From assembly GCA_017621905.1 (NCBI GenBank), contig JAGASC010000042.1, positions 1 through 13,923 on the forward strand: 13,923 bases of DNA, read 5' to 3'. Positions 13,910-13,923 of the stretch are shown piece after piece. The position numbers and the translations under genes are program-made. Position 1 is the stretch's first letter. Every line of letters begins with the position of its first letter. Below the pieces are notes generated by a model. That model saw only the letters and a list, made by a program, of their open reading frames with translations. It made no database searches and was not told the origin of the DNA. The stretch is from Roseburia sp. GTDB taxonomy: Bacteria > Bacillota > Clostridia > Lachnospirales > Lachnospiraceae.

Positions 13910-13923
13910 ATGGCAATCAGAAA
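13910..13923 (+). CDS. def: Start of probable peptide deformylase gene (partial)
   Basis: ATG at 13910 begins MAIR and runs off the window. AAAGGAAA (13896-13903) gives a ribosome site with suitable spacing; AGGAG directly abuts the ATG. Peptide deformylases of clostridia often begin MAIRxI and def commonly follows priA, often with fmt next. Only four full codons are seen, so the assignment rests mainly on position. Confidence 0.6.

Overview
The window looks like chromosomal DNA of a Gram-positive gut-type Clostridia member, most likely Lachnospiraceae. The taxon call is inference from gene content: a SCIFF ranthipeptide with its radical SAM maturase, a fused SecDF, a membrane-anchored GH25 lysozyme, a trigger-factor-like extracytoplasmic foldase, and a murE-priA-def run. 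Strong GGAGG-type ribosome sites and moderate GC fit this. I see no phage, IS or plasmid gene.

Region 1 (1-5205, + strand) starts with the last codons of an unidentified gene. An extended -10 promoter and a folded leader follow, then scfA (47-aa six-cysteine precursor), scfB (radical SAM/SPASM thioether synthase with an N-terminal precursor-binding domain), secDF (SecD-SecF fusion) and a GH25 muramidase. The set ends at an intrinsic terminator that can work in both directions. A hairpin between scfA and scfB could lower maturase expression relative to the precursor. No dedicated protease or ABC exporter for the peptide is present; the nearest export gene is secDF, 22 bp after scfB.

Region 2 (5252-6451, - strand) is one convergent gene: a membrane-anchored FKBP/trigger-factor-like protein with its own promoter. 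With SecDF and the lysozyme it gives this part of the window an export and cell-envelope theme.

Region 3 (6570-9683, + strand) is recJ plus a polytopic acyltransferase-3-like protein whose expected catalytic His is Asn. It ends at a strong hairpin terminator.

Region 4 (about 9475-10065) is a 571-bp AT-rich intergenic stretch with no credible gene but much structure. It holds two copies of a 36-bp hairpin repeat (the first overlapping the end of the acyltransferase gene), the terminator, a small hairpin, four perfect or near-perfect 19-bp tandem repeats, and a second degenerate ~18-bp tandem array. That second array repeatedly places an AAGGA-like site before ATG-stop mini-ORFs. The murE promoter and a 12-bp palindrome follow.

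Region 5 (10066-13923, + strand) is a divergent murE-type Mur ligase, priA (primosomal helicase) and the first 14 bases of a likely peptide deformylase gene (def). The most notable items are the SCIFF-SecDF locus with its RNA structures and the repeat-dense murE upstream region.
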